DNA of 64,000 bases from Ga0074139 sp964515195. GTDB lineage: Bacteria; Bdellovibrionota; Bdellovibrionia; Bdellovibrionales; Bdellovibrionaceae. The stretch lies in contig CAZETK010000001.1 of the NCBI GenBank assembly GCA_964515195.1, positions 1-64,000 on the forward strand, given 5' to 3'. Positions 25,784 to 34,715 of the stretch are shown piece after piece; the stretch's first letter is position 1, and each line of letters opens with the position of its first letter. The notes beneath the pieces were generated by a model. That model did not search any database. It saw only the letters and a list, made by a program, of their open reading frames with translations, and was not told where the DNA came from. The translations under genes and the position numbers were made by a program.

Positions 25784-25795
25784 TCCAGATCATAA
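25778..25795. promoter_or_regulatory. FNR-like palindrome upstream of DGC-domain gene
   Basis: TTATGATC-CA-GATCATAA is a perfect 8-bp inverted repeat. It overlaps the prepilin stop codon, and its centre is 42.5 bases before the DGC gene start. It is the third copy of the motif found upstream of trhP and the hemerythrin-PAS gene. Confidence 0.65.
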
Positions 25796-25828
25796 CCCGA
25801 GTAAGTCCGCCATTCTATCGTTTAGTTT

Positions 25829-26218
25829 ATGGAGACGAAAAGAAGGCTTCCTATTGTTTATTCATGCTCGGGCTGTTCTAGTGCGGCCCAGATGGCCAAT
25901 TGGATCGCCATTCAGCTTGATCGTCAGGGCTTAGCTGAAATGAGCTGTATCGCAGGTGTGGGAGGTGATGTTCCCTCTCTCGTTAAAACAGCTCAGTCAG
26001 GTCGTGAGATCATAGTGCTGGATGGCTGTCCCTTAGTCTGTAGTCAGCATTGCTTAGCTCGTCATAACGTAAAACCAGATCAGCACTTCCTTTTATCTGA
26101 CATGAAGGTGCCTAAAAAGATTCACCAGGACTTTGACCCCAAAATGGCGGAAGAAGTCTTAGAGAAAATAAAAGCACAGTTGAAACAGGCGCAAGCCCTT
26201 GAGCCCACGTCTGTTTAG
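25829..26218 (+). CDS. DGC-domain putative zinc-binding protein, 129 aa
   Basis: A small cytosolic protein with conserved cysteines in CSGCSSAAQ, MSCIAGVGG and LDGCPLVCSQHC, the DGC pattern of a putative metal-binding family. The C-terminal 30 residues are charged helix. The function is unknown in the family; members often sit near OsmC, DUF302 or redox genes, as here. No Shine-Dalgarno precedes the ATG, and the FNR-like site lies at about -43, so a leaderless transcript is suggested. The stop overlaps the convergent DUF302 gene by four bases. Confidence 0.82.
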   Translation: METKRRLPIVYSCSGCSSAAQMANWIAIQLDRQGLAEMSCIAGVGGDVPSLVKTAQSGREIIVLDGCPLVCSQHCLARHNVKPDQHFLLSDMKVPKKIHQDFDPKMAEEVLEKIKAQLKQAQALEPTSV

Positions 26219-26604
26219 AGGCTGGTAAGGCTTTCCTTTAACTTACTTTCAGCGACTGCCATCAAATCGCTTGCCTGAACGGCGGGGAGAATATTCAGCA
26301 TTTGAGATGGCCGCATGGCTTCGACCCGAATTTTATTTTCAGCAATTTCTGTCAAAACAATGTTGCAAGGAATTAGCAAGGCGACATCCGAACTTTGTTG
26401 ATAAGCATCAAAAGCCAGTTTTGGATTACAAGCTCCAAGAATGATACAAGGCTGGATTGACTCTCCGATTTTTTGCTTAATGGTCTTGTCGAAGTCAATT
26501 CGGGTCAAAACGCCAAAGCCTGCGGGCTTGATAGTTTCCACCACGCGTTGACAGACATCTTCTAGTTTTCCATTCACAACTACCGTTATCGCAAGGTCCT
26601 TCAT
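26215..26604 (-). CDS. DUF302 protein, 129 aa
   Basis: A compact alpha/beta protein with the DUF302 core: VVETIKPAGFGVLTRIDFDKTIKQKIG, then a strand with Cys (IILGACNPKLAFDAYQ) and LLIPCNIVL. Two cysteines (GACNP and IPCNI) are typical. The family is often found with OsmC, rhodanese, ArsR or RND genes and is suspected in sulfur or metal stress. It starts eight bases after the OsmC stop, so both form one operon. An operator-like dyad lies upstream of OsmC beside the ArsR gene. Confidence 0.88.
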   Translation of the reverse strand: MKDLAITVVVNGKLEDVCQRVVETIKPAGFGVLTRIDFDKTIKQKIGESIQPCIILGACNPKLAFDAYQQSSDVALLIPCNIVLTEIAENKIRVEAMRPSQMLNILPAVQASDLMAVAESKLKESLTSL

Positions 26605-26612
26605 TGTTGCTC

Positions 26613-27065
26613 CTAAAACTTGGCCGCTCCACGACCAATCTGTTCATTGTTAAGTTTCACCACATACTCAATCGGAAATACTTGGGCTAGCATCGCGCTA
26701 ACGCCGCAGTACTTTGTTTGTAACAGTACCACAGCTTCAGAAAGAATCTGTGGATCGACGGCACCCGTTACTTTAAACGTAATTAAAGCATGAGTAAACA
26801 CGACAGGGTACCCTGATTTTGACATTTCGATGTCAACATCCACTTCAAAGCTGTCCAGCGGCTGTTTATGCTTTTTTAGCAGTGCAATAACATCCATAGC
26901 GGTACATCCCCCTAAGCCAGCGGCAACCAACTCTTTCGGAGTTTGGGCTGTGCCGTGTCCAATTGGCGGCTTAGCGTCCATGGGAACGGTGTGGCCTTCT
27001 GAAGTGGCTTCAAATTGCATATTCTTAGACCATTTTAATGTGTTTTTCACGATTTCTCCCTTCAA
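26613..27065 (-). CDS. OsmC/Ohr-family protein, 150 aa
   Basis: OsmC-family proteins reduce organic hydroperoxides or react with sulfur species using two cysteines. Here they are Cys in LGGCTAMDVI and Cys in TKYCGVSAML, at the usual spacing. The family start TSEGHTVPMDAKPPIGHG is also clear. The protein is cytosolic. It is co-transcribed with the DUF302 gene and divergent from the ArsR/TolC/RND unit. Regulation by the ArsR-type repressor through the dyads at 27149-27184 is likely. Confidence 0.92.
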   Translation of the reverse strand: MKGEIVKNTLKWSKNMQFEATSEGHTVPMDAKPPIGHGTAQTPKELVAAGLGGCTAMDVIALLKKHKQPLDSFEVDVDIEMSKSGYPVVFTHALITFKVTGAVDPQILSEAVVLLQTKYCGVSAMLAQVFPIEYVVKLNNEQIGRGAAKF

Positions 27066-27148
27066 TTAGATCCTGGTTTGATTACACCAAAATCGAGCAC
27101 TTTACTTCTGTAAGGTGAACTTATCCAAAGATTTTGTTTGCACCTTTT

Positions 27149-27184
27149 CATATCATATTATATTATTGTGATATGTCAATATCA
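27149..27184. promoter_or_regulatory. AT-rich operator between OsmC and ArsR genes
   Basis: CATATCA (27149) pairs with TGATATG (27169). Overlapping this, TGATAT-GTCA-ATATCA (27169-27184) is a perfect dyad. AT-rich dyads of this type are common ArsR/BigR-class operators. The position between divergent units fits autoregulation. Confidence 0.5.
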
Positions 27185-27289
27185 GGAATTTAATATATTA
27201 AAGGGATTACGAATAAAATTACGGATAACAAGAATGCACGGCAAAGTTAGATGCAGATGGGTCCTGAAATAAAGACAGAGGAGGTCGAA

Positions 27290-27592
27290 ATGGTAGCAGT
27301 TTCAACGGCAAAGCTAAAGAAATCATGCGTGGAAGTAAGTCAGATACTGAAAGCTTTGGCCCATCCGCAGCGTCTGATGATCCTGGGGAATTTGCTCCAG
27401 GGCGCAAAGACAGTTACCGAGCTAGTGGAGTCCTGTGAAGCATCTCAATCTCAGATTTCGCACTTTCTAATGAGGATGAAGCTCGAAGGGCTAGTGAAGG
27501 CCAACCGTGAAGGACGCTTCGTCTATTATTCAGTCGCCGATCAGAGGCTTGTTAAGCTCGTGCAGGTCATTCAAAACCAATACTGTGAGTGA
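27290..27592 (+). CDS. ArsR/SmtB-family regulator, 100 aa
   Basis: A winged-helix repressor with the motif ILKALAHPQRLMILGNLLQG, recognition helix ASQSQISHFLMRMKLEGLV and wing ANREGRFVYYSV. Sulfide/persulfide sensors of this family (SqrR/BigR) carry a Cys in the RLMIL-C helix and one at the C-terminus. Here the C-terminal one exists (NQYCE), but the first position is Gly. Other Cys residues (KKSC, VESC) might serve. ATG 27290 is preferred because GAGGAGG lies just upstream. Likely target: its own operon (TolC, RND) and the OsmC-DUF302 operon. Confidence 0.88.
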   Translation: MVAVSTAKLKKSCVEVSQILKALAHPQRLMILGNLLQGAKTVTELVESCEASQSQISHFLMRMKLEGLVKANREGRFVYYSVADQRLVKLVQVIQNQYCE

Positions 27593-27681
27593 TGAATAAC
27601 TAAGATTAGAAGAAGCATGAAGGCAAGCATGGTTGGAGCAAAAGACCCGCTTAATAGTCCTTCTAAAAAAGGATAGATTAT

Positions 27682-29028
27682 ATGAAAACATTTCTAACCG
27701 CGACCTCTTTTTTAGTCTCCTTCATTATACGGATGGGCTTTGTAAATGCACAAACCGTTTCGTTTGAAGATATTTGGCGAACAGTTCATAGCTCGTCATC
27801 GGCCCAAGAAGCCGCAGCTCTCAAAACCCAGTCGATGGAAGAGGGAGCGTCTCGGGCCCAAAATCACTGGTTGCCGCGAGTCTACTTGGATGCACGTAGC
27901 TATCAGACAAATGATCCTGGTCCATCTCTACTTGGGCTTCTTGAACAACGTAAAATCGAAGCAGCAGATTTTTATCCCGACTCTCTTAATCGCCCTGGCT
28001 CACAAACCTTTACCCGTGGTGCGCTTGGAGCAGAACTCGCCCTTTTTGAGGGAGGGATGAAGCAGGCTCAAGTCAGCATGTATAAGCACATGGTTCGCGC
28101 GGAAAAACTAACTGCATCCCAAATTGAGATTGAACAATACGCGCAGTCCAGCTTGGCCTACGGCTCAATTGCTTCTATTAAAAAGCAAAAGCAAAAGCTG
28201 CAGGCTTTAAACTCTGAGGTTTCGCGGCTCATCAAGGGATATCAATTGGGCCAAAAATCAAATCCGGTTGGCTATTCAGGTCTATTTGGAATGAAATCCC
28301 TTGCCAATCGAATCACGGGTCTCATCGACCATCTCGAAGCGATTGAAAAGGCGTCATACGGTGCTTTGAAAGAAATGGGTGTTCAGGATGTAAACTGGGC
28401 GCCTCATATCATTGAAGCGAAGCGGTTTGTTGATGACTATATTTCTGATGGATTTCCAAAGAATGAGGCGACTCAGTCTTATAAGTCTTTAGCCAACGCT
28501 GAAGGCGTGCAGGCCCTAGAGGCCACATCCAAAATGGAGCGAGCGCGATACTTGCCACGTGTCGGGGCTTTTGCGGAATCCTACGTTTTTAATGGCAGCC
28601 GAGACACGGCTAATGGATATATGGCAGGAATCTATCTTCAATGGAGCCTGTTTGATCCGTCGGATTTTGGAAGGCATAAAGAAGCAAAATTAAATGCCAT
28701 GGCCGCTGAAAAATTCAATCAGGCTTCACTCCAACAAGAAAATACTGAACGCGTAAGTCTTTATGAGGCTGAAATGGCGTTGCGATCAAACCTTTCCCGT
28801 CTGGATGAAAGCGACAGGTTGCTGACAGAACAGACCCAGGTTTCGCTGAAGCTCTTTAAAAACGGCTCCATAGGGGCCCTTCAATTTGTTGAAATTCTCA
28901 ATCGCCGTACGGATTTGATTTCTCAACAATTTGAGGCTGAACTTGGGCTTCTTAAAACAGTTTCAACGCGAGTGACTAAGTCTAAATTTGAAATTCCTAC
29001 GCGCGTAACAAAAAGGAGTCAGCTATGA
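27682..29028 (+). CDS. TolC-family outer-membrane efflux protein, 448 aa
   Basis: A signal peptide is followed by two long helical repeats typical of TolC proteins (for example SFEDIWRTVHSSSSAQEAAALKTQ at the N-terminus and YLPRVGAFAESYVFNGSR mid-protein), which form the barrel and periplasmic tunnel of a tripartite pump. It follows the ArsR gene and its stop overlaps the next start in an ATGA. The usual periplasmic adaptor gene between TolC and RND is missing. Length is normal for the family. Confidence 0.9.
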   Translation: MKTFLTATSFLVSFIIRMGFVNAQTVSFEDIWRTVHSSSSAQEAAALKTQSMEEGASRAQNHWLPRVYLDARSYQTNDPGPSLLGLLEQRKIEAADFYPDSLNRPGSQTFTRGALGAELALFEGGMKQAQVSMYKHMVRAEKLTASQIEIEQYAQSSLAYGSIASIKKQKQKLQALNSEVSRLIKGYQLGQKSNPVGYSGLFGMKSLANRITGLIDHLEAIEKASYGALKEMGVQDVNWAPHIIEAKRFVDDYISDGFPKNEATQSYKSLANAEGVQALEATSKMERARYLPRVGAFAESYVFNGSRDTANGYMAGIYLQWSLFDPSDFGRHKEAKLNAMAAEKFNQASLQQENTERVSLYEAEMALRSNLSRLDESDRLLTEQTQVSLKLFKNGSIGALQFVEILNRRTDLISQQFEAELGLLKTVSTRVTKSKFEIPTRVTKRSQL

Positions 29029-29141
29029 AAACTGAAAAGTTAGGTTTCGCGGGGCGTTTAGGCAAAGCCTTTGTGCATTCAAAACTCACACCTGGATTAT
29101 TTTGTCGAGTCTTCTTCTGGGCATCATGGCCGTTTATCTGA
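29025..29141 (+). other. Out-of-frame N-terminal piece of the RND pump
   Basis: A short frame starts at ATG 29025 (TGA/ATG overlap with TolC) and encodes a normal RND beginning (GRLGKAFVHSKLTP) but stops at 29139-29141. The rest of the pump continues in another frame from about 29095. One base appears to be missing or extra in CCTGGATTAT (29091-29100). It is either a real frameshift or a sequencing error. Confidence 0.75.
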
Positions 29142-32100
29142 CACCTAAAGAGGAAGAGCCACAGATCTCAGTCCCGATGATTGATATTCGAACAGCCGCA
29201 CCAGGGTTTTCCGCCGAGGAAACAGAAAGAAAAGTCACTGAACCTATTGAGCGCGCGGCCTGGGGACTTGATGGCGTTGAGTACGTTTATTCTAGTAGCC
29301 AAGCCCATGGCAGTCTGGTCACGGTTCGTTTCAAGGTTGGAGAGCCCATGGAGCCCAGCCTTGTGAAAATTCACCACAAGATGATGACAATTCAAGCTGA
29401 ACTTCCAGCCAATGTTCTTCCTCCCCAAGTAAAATCCTATTCTATAGATGATGTGCCGTTTTTAGTGCTGACTTTTACTTCTGAAAAACTGAATGATTTT
29501 GATTTACGTACAAAGGTAGCGCCCTTGGCGCGGGAGCTATCAAGTACTCCTGATCTTTCTCGGGTGGAGCTTCTCGGCGGGCTCAAGCGTTCGATCCGAG
29601 TGATCGCTGATCCATTCAAGATGCGGACTCATGGTGTTTCTTTATTGAATGTGGCTCAAGCTTTGAAAGCGAATGATGCCTTGACACTGGCAGGAAAGAA
29701 TTGGAGTGATCAAGAGGTTGTCGATGTGGAAGTGGGTGGGAGACTTCGCACTCGTGATGATGTGGCTCGCATTGCGGTTGGTCAAAGGGCGGGCCGAGTA
29801 GTCTTTATGGAGGACATAGCTCAAGTCGTAGATGGTCCCGAAGAGCTTGTTCGCAGTTCTACGTTGATAGAAAAAAACCAAGAGCCAGCCCGGGCAGTTT
29901 CTATTGTCTTTGCGAAGCGAAAAGGGACAAATGTCGTTTCGCTTTCGAAGGAGATCTTGGATCGAGCCCAGGTTTTTTTAAGCGAACAAAAAGGTGATGC
30001 TGCTGATCTTAAAATGACGGTTGTTCGAGATTATGGCTCGACTGCTGCTGATAAATCAAATGAGCTGATCGAGCACTTGTTACTGGCGACTTTTTCCGTT
30101 TCGGTTCTTATAGCTCTGTTTATGGGAATTAGGGCGGCTATCGTTGTTGCCACAGCAATCCCGGTCACTTTAGCCCTGACACTCGCGGTATATTACTTCA
30201 TGGGTTATACGCTGAACCGAGTGACCCTATTTGCTTTGATTTTTTCGATTGGAATTTTGGTCGATGATGCCATCGTTGTGGTCGAAAACATCGAACGTCA
30301 CCTTAAAGAAAATGCGAAGGGCGGACTGCTGAAAGCCACAATTCGAGCTGTCAATGAAGTGGGAAATCCCACAATTCTTGCGACATTCACAGTTATCGCG
30401 GCCATTCTTCCGATGGCCTTTGTGAGCGGCCTTATGGGGCCATACATGAAGCCGATCCCGGTTGGAGCGAGTTTTGCGATGATCCTTTCTCTTTTTGTCG
30501 CTTTTATCGTGACTCCATGGGCCGCTATTAAACTTCTAAAAGGTCATTCTCATAGTGAAGAGCCTGCCGGCCACAAAATGAGCCGACTGGACAGGGTTTA
30601 TCAAAAAGTGATGGAGACTTTTCTTAATCGAAAGAGACCCGCCGTTGTCTTTGGTGGTTTTACCATCGTGCTTTTGCTTCTTGCCAGCAGTCTTGTTTAC
30701 TTTAAGGCTGTCAAAGTGAAGATGCTCCCGTTCGACAACAAGCAAGAGTTCCAGATTTTAATCGACTATCCGGCTACGACACCTCTGTTGGTGAGCCAAA
30801 ACCTGTCGACCGAACTGGCACGGGAGATATTAAATCATGATGAAGTGGAAGCAGTTCAAATATTTGCAGGTGAGGCGGCACCTTATTCTTTTTCGGGGAT
30901 GGTGAAGCATACCTTTTTGCGTAATCAAGACTACCAAAATGATCTCCAGATTGTGTTAACTGAAAAAAGCCATAGAAAAGCGTCAAGTCACGAAATTATC
31001 GAAAGCTTGCGCCCGATCATTCAGAAATTCAGTGTGGATAAGAGTGCGGTCACAAAAGTTTTAGAGATTCCCCCAGGCCCGCCAGTACTGGCTACGATGA
31101 TGGCCGAAGTCTATGGACCATCAAAGGATGTTAGAAATCGAGTTGCCCGTGAAATCGAGACGATTTTCAAAAGTGAACCTAGCGTTGTTGATCTTGATAC
31201 CACGATGCGATTGGGGCGTCCTCGAAGAATCTATGAGTACGATCAAGCCAGAGGAGGCCTACTTGGCACAAATGCAAATGAGCTTATGACTTTGGGTCGC
31301 TTGGTATTTTCTGAAACACCAGTCACAACGCTTTCGGATGTTCGGGCTCCGGAAGATGTAAATATTGACCTCTCGCTGAAGCCATCAGCGAGATCCTCAT
31401 CTGCGCCGATTGCAGGACTTAGCGTGCCATCCTTCGAGACAGGAACTGTTGAGGCGGATCAGACTCTTAAGGAGCCACGAATTGTCGAAAATGAAATCCT
31501 ACATCGGAAAAATTTGAAACCTGTGTCTTACGTTATGAGTGAGCTGTCAGGGGCCGAAGAGGCACCTGTGTATGGAATTTTGAAACTGCAGCCACAGATC
31601 CCTTATCCTATTCAAACGGCGGAGGTCCCCTGGAATACGACGCAGCCGACGATAAAATGGGATGGGGAGTGGTTTATTACATACGAAGTCTTTCGTGACC
31701 TTGGCGGAGCTTTTGCGGTTGTAATGATTCTTATCTATATTCTTGTACTAGGATGGTTCCGCAGTTTTGCCGTTCCACTGATCATCATGACTCCAATTCC
31801 GATTAGTTTGATTGGGATTCTGCCCGGCCATGCGCTAATGGGGTCCTACTTTACTGCAACGTCGATGATCGGATTTATTGCAGGAGCCGGAATCATAGTA
31901 CGAAATTCAATTATTCTAGTGGATTTTATCGAGCATCAACTGAAATCTGGCATGGCATTAAAAGAAGCCGTTATCAGTGCTGGTGTATTGCGATTTAGGC
32001 CGATGCTGCTGACTGCGGCGGCTGTCGTCGTTGGAAGTTCGGTCATGTTAGCGGATCCGATCTTCCAGGGCCTTGCTGTCAGTTTGATTTTCGGTGAGAT

Positions 32101-32194
32101 TGCAGCCACGATATTGAGTCGTTTTGCAGTACCAGTCTTGTACTACTGGTTTATCGGCGACAAGCGTATGCACGCCATTCAAGAGAGCTCTTAG
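29102..32194 (+). CDS. RND-family efflux pump subunit (frameshifted start), about 1030 aa
   Basis: An inner-membrane proton-driven pump with twelve helices and two large periplasmic loops. The TM4 acid pair is in SIGILVDDAIVVVENIERH. The family end is SLIFGEIAATILSRFAVPVLYYW. The N-terminal region PKEEEPQISVPMIDI is typical of heavy-metal or HAE-type RND. The true start is ATG 29025 in another frame; the open frame with the body begins at a TTG. A missing N-terminal helix would destroy the pump unless the frameshift is a sequencing error or is translated by slippage. No adaptor (MFP) gene lies nearby. Confidence 0.85.
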   Translation: MSSLLLGIMAVYLTPKEEEPQISVPMIDIRTAAPGFSAEETERKVTEPIERAAWGLDGVEYVYSSSQAHGSLVTVRFKVGEPMEPSLVKIHHKMMTIQAELPANVLPPQVKSYSIDDVPFLVLTFTSEKLNDFDLRTKVAPLARELSSTPDLSRVELLGGLKRSIRVIADPFKMRTHGVSLLNVAQALKANDALTLAGKNWSDQEVVDVEVGGRLRTRDDVARIAVGQRAGRVVFMEDIAQVVDGPEELVRSSTLIEKNQEPARAVSIVFAKRKGTNVVSLSKEILDRAQVFLSEQKGDAADLKMTVVRDYGSTAADKSNELIEHLLLATFSVSVLIALFMGIRAAIVVATAIPVTLALTLAVYYFMGYTLNRVTLFALIFSIGILVDDAIVVVENIERHLKENAKGGLLKATIRAVNEVGNPTILATFTVIAAILPMAFVSGLMGPYMKPIPVGASFAMILSLFVAFIVTPWAAIKLLKGHSHSEEPAGHKMSRLDRVYQKVMETFLNRKRPAVVFGGFTIVLLLLASSLVYFKAVKVKMLPFDNKQEFQILIDYPATTPLLVSQNLSTELAREILNHDEVEAVQIFAGEAAPYSFSGMVKHTFLRNQDYQNDLQIVLTEKSHRKASSHEIIESLRPIIQKFSVDKSAVTKVLEIPPGPPVLATMMAEVYGPSKDVRNRVAREIETIFKSEPSVVDLDTTMRLGRPRRIYEYDQARGGLLGTNANELMTLGRLVFSETPVTTLSDVRAPEDVNIDLSLKPSARSSSAPIAGLSVPSFETGTVEADQTLKEPRIVENEILHRKNLKPVSYVMSELSGAEEAPVYGILKLQPQIPYPIQTAEVPWNTTQPTIKWDGEWFITYEVFRDLGGAFAVVMILIYILVLGWFRSFAVPLIIMTPIPISLIGILPGHALMGSYFTATSMIGFIAGAGIIVRNSIILVDFIEHQLKSGMALKEAVISAGVLRFRPMLLTAAAVVVGSSVMLADPIFQGLAVSLIFGEIAATILSRFAVPVLYYWFIGDKRMHAIQESS

Positions 32195-32205
32195 AATGTG
32201 GGCGA

Positions 32206-33531
32206 TTAGAACCAGATTTCAGCTTCGACTCCAAATTGAAAAAAGTCGGAACTTCCATCGAGGGCGCGAATGTTCTGTGAATTCAAAACGCTCTTGATGC
32301 TATTGGAGTTGGCAGAATTGCGGTTGGCGTTGTTCCACTGTGAATAGGTGGCATAGGCGCGAACCACGGGTCTATCAAAAAAACCGCTTCCAAGGCCGAC
32401 TTCAGGAGCAATGGTCGCTCGAAATAAAGTTCTATCTCCAAAACGCTTGCCATTCAAATCTCTTTCGCTCTCGGAGCCGACTACTGAATAACCTGCTCCC
32501 ATGGCAAGGTGATAGTGATCAGTAAACCTATAAAGTGGACGAAGTCCCACGTTGTACCAGTAGCTTCTGGAATCGGTTCCTCGGCGACTATCTGCAATTT
32601 CCGCAATGGCTCCTCCATGAAGCGTCCACCTAGGATTCAATTCATAGACAAAGTGTTCGGTAAGACGCAGCCTCTCCAGCGCGTTGACGGGAGTCCCGAC
32701 CGGCGAAATCGCCGTGTTGTCCATTTCTAAACTTTCCATGATACCCGTTCCATACATAATGGCTAGGTTCTGATGATCACCATACTGCCACCGAATTCCG
32801 CTAGCTGTGCCTGTTCTGGCTTTGTACTGAACGGGTGCGGTGAGGGCCGTAGTGGATTCGCCGTTTCCAGAGGTGTTCCATGCGGATGCAAACCAGAAGT
32901 GCAACTTGTTTTTATCATCAAGAGAATAGTCAAGGAGGCGGATATCAATCGCTTGCTTGGTTGGGGATCCATTAGAACCATTTTTGATGTCGCGGGCGGT
33001 GTGTTGAAGCCAGGCGATGGACAGTCTTCCATTCAGGGTGGCGATGTCTTCGACGCCTCCCCCGTTACCACTCATGTTGGCAAAATAAAAAAAGTCATTC
33101 ATAAAAAAATCGACATTCCGGTAGAAGCGCTTTCCTGCCCAGAAGGAAAGTGGAGAGCCATCAAATCGGCCGCCCTTTGCAAAGGCCTGGATCACTTGGA
33201 TATTATCGCCTCTGTCATTCGACGTGTCCGAATATTGAGAATTCATAGGAGGGTTGTACATAAAGGTGACATTTGCATCAAAATAGGCGGCGGAGTCGTT
33301 TTCAGGCTTGAGAACATGGGCTGTTAAATAGATTTCTCCATAGGCGCTTTCATTTCCCAATCGGAATTCGTTACCGCGTGAGCCTGGATTTATGATTTGA
33401 ATCTGTTTTCCTCCATCTGCATTGCTCCCCACGGGCGCTCGCATATACATATGGTAATCCATTTCGGCGGCGAACAAGCTAAATACAAAAATGTTGAATA
33501 AAGCGAAGACAAAGGAACCAAAAAATTTCAT
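32206..33531 (-). CDS. LamB-type carbohydrate porin, 441 aa
   Basis: A signal peptide leads to an 18-strand maltoporin-like barrel. The signature WAGKRFYRNVDFFMNDFFYF is nearly the LamB pattern (WAGKRYYQ...D). The last residues IWF are an outer-membrane sorting end. It allows oligosaccharides through the outer membrane. It is convergent with the RND gene and divergent from the beta-helix/GH35 genes. Together they form a sugar uptake and cleavage locus that is odd for a predatory-type genome, hence possibly acquired. The substrate is not certain. Confidence 0.9.
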   Translation of the reverse strand: MKFFGSFVFALFNIFVFSLFAAEMDYHMYMRAPVGSNADGGKQIQIINPGSRGNEFRLGNESAYGEIYLTAHVLKPENDSAAYFDANVTFMYNPPMNSQYSDTSNDRGDNIQVIQAFAKGGRFDGSPLSFWAGKRFYRNVDFFMNDFFYFANMSGNGGGVEDIATLNGRLSIAWLQHTARDIKNGSNGSPTKQAIDIRLLDYSLDDKNKLHFWFASAWNTSGNGESTTALTAPVQYKARTGTASGIRWQYGDHQNLAIMYGTGIMESLEMDNTAISPVGTPVNALERLRLTEHFVYELNPRWTLHGGAIAEIADSRRGTDSRSYWYNVGLRPLYRFTDHYHLAMGAGYSVVGSESERDLNGKRFGDRTLFRATIAPEVGLGSGFFDRPVVRAYATYSQWNNANRNSANSNSIKSVLNSQNIRALDGSSDFFQFGVEAEIWF

Positions 33532-33716
33532 GGATTTTTTGTAATGTGAAGCTCATCTGAGCTCAAGCCCGGAGCGCGGAGTCAAAAGCCAATGCAAATC
33601 TGTTAGATGCTAAATTAATTCTTTCAGACACCTTTGAGTTCGAATCTAACTTGCGGCGACATTTGTTCCGATTTGAACCTTGAGATTTCTTTTGGGACCA
33701 GCTACGAATCTTCTAT

Positions 33717-34715
33717 ATGAAACATTCCGTACTAATATTTAAGTCAACTTTGATGCTGGCACTTTTCATTAGCACTTCGAACTTATCGGCCATGCCGCCC
33801 CTACAAGATGAATGCACATTCATTCGAGAAAAAATTAATGATCTTCCCTCTATCGGAGGAGAAGTTCTAATACCAGAAGGTACCTATGAATGCCGCGCGC
33901 CGATTATATTAGATCAAAGTCATACCCACCTTCGAGGACAGGGCAAGGTTCTGTTGCGACTGGCAAAGAATATCAATGCACCGGTTATCATTATGGGTGA
34001 TGCGAACACTCCCCCTAGACCGCTTCAAAATATTCAGGTTAGTGATCTCAGCATCGATGGGAATAGATGGTATCAAAAAATGGAATGCTGGGGAGGGCCC
34101 TGCGATTCGGGAGGCACTTCTTTTATCCGAAATAATGGCATCACGGTTCGTGGTCTGACAAAAGGTCGAATTAAAAACATATTTATCACGAGCGCTCGTT
34201 CTGGGGGAGTTGTTACTGAAAGAGGTTGCTACGATTTAATAGTCGAAAATTTGACAGCTGTTGACAATGAATTTGATGGTTTTGCGGGTTATGAAACAGT
34301 TGGCGCCCAATTGATCAATTTGGATCTGTCTAATAACCGTGCTGCGGGAATATCCTTAGATATTCGCTTCCACGGGAATTACTTTCAAAATTTAAAATTA
34401 GAGAACAACAACGATGTCGGCATCTTTATGAGAGATTCCAATTCTAATATTTTTGAAAACGTCAGGATATCGGGTAGTGGTAACCATGGCCTTTTTATCG
34501 CGCAGATTGATGATAAGGCGACTTGTCCTGCCGATAATGAATTCAGCAATCTGACAGTTGAGTCCTCTCGTGGATTTGGATTTTTATTGAATAACGCCTG
34601 CGAGGGTAATCGATTGACGGGTTTAGCACGTTTTAGCAACAACCGCGATGGGTGTATTAAAGAACCTGAAGGGTCTCGTTTAATCGTTGAAGGGCAGGTT
34701 ATTTGTGAAGAATAA
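33717..34715 (+). CDS. Secreted right-handed beta-helix protein, 332 aa
   Basis: The signal peptide is LMLALFISTSNLSAM. The mature protein has pectate-lyase-like parallel beta-helix coils: a start like IREKINDLPSIGGEVLIPEGTYEC, then repeats ending in N or GI (NNGITVRG, GVVTERGCYDLIVENLT, NNDVGIFMRDSNSNIFENV). Cysteines stabilise some coils. No catalytic residues are clear, so it may be a polysaccharide lyase or a binding protein. The neighbour is a GH35 beta-galactosidase, whose GTG start overlaps its stop. It may act on plant-type galactan/pectin or on an exopolysaccharide. Confidence 0.82.
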   Translation: MKHSVLIFKSTLMLALFISTSNLSAMPPLQDECTFIREKINDLPSIGGEVLIPEGTYECRAPIILDQSHTHLRGQGKVLLRLAKNINAPVIIMGDANTPPRPLQNIQVSDLSIDGNRWYQKMECWGGPCDSGGTSFIRNNGITVRGLTKGRIKNIFITSARSGGVVTERGCYDLIVENLTAVDNEFDGFAGYETVGAQLINLDLSNNRAAGISLDIRFHGNYFQNLKLENNNDVGIFMRDSNSNIFENVRISGSGNHGLFIAQIDDKATCPADNEFSNLTVESSRGFGFLLNNACEGNRLTGLARFSNNRDGCIKEPEGSRLIVEGQVICEE

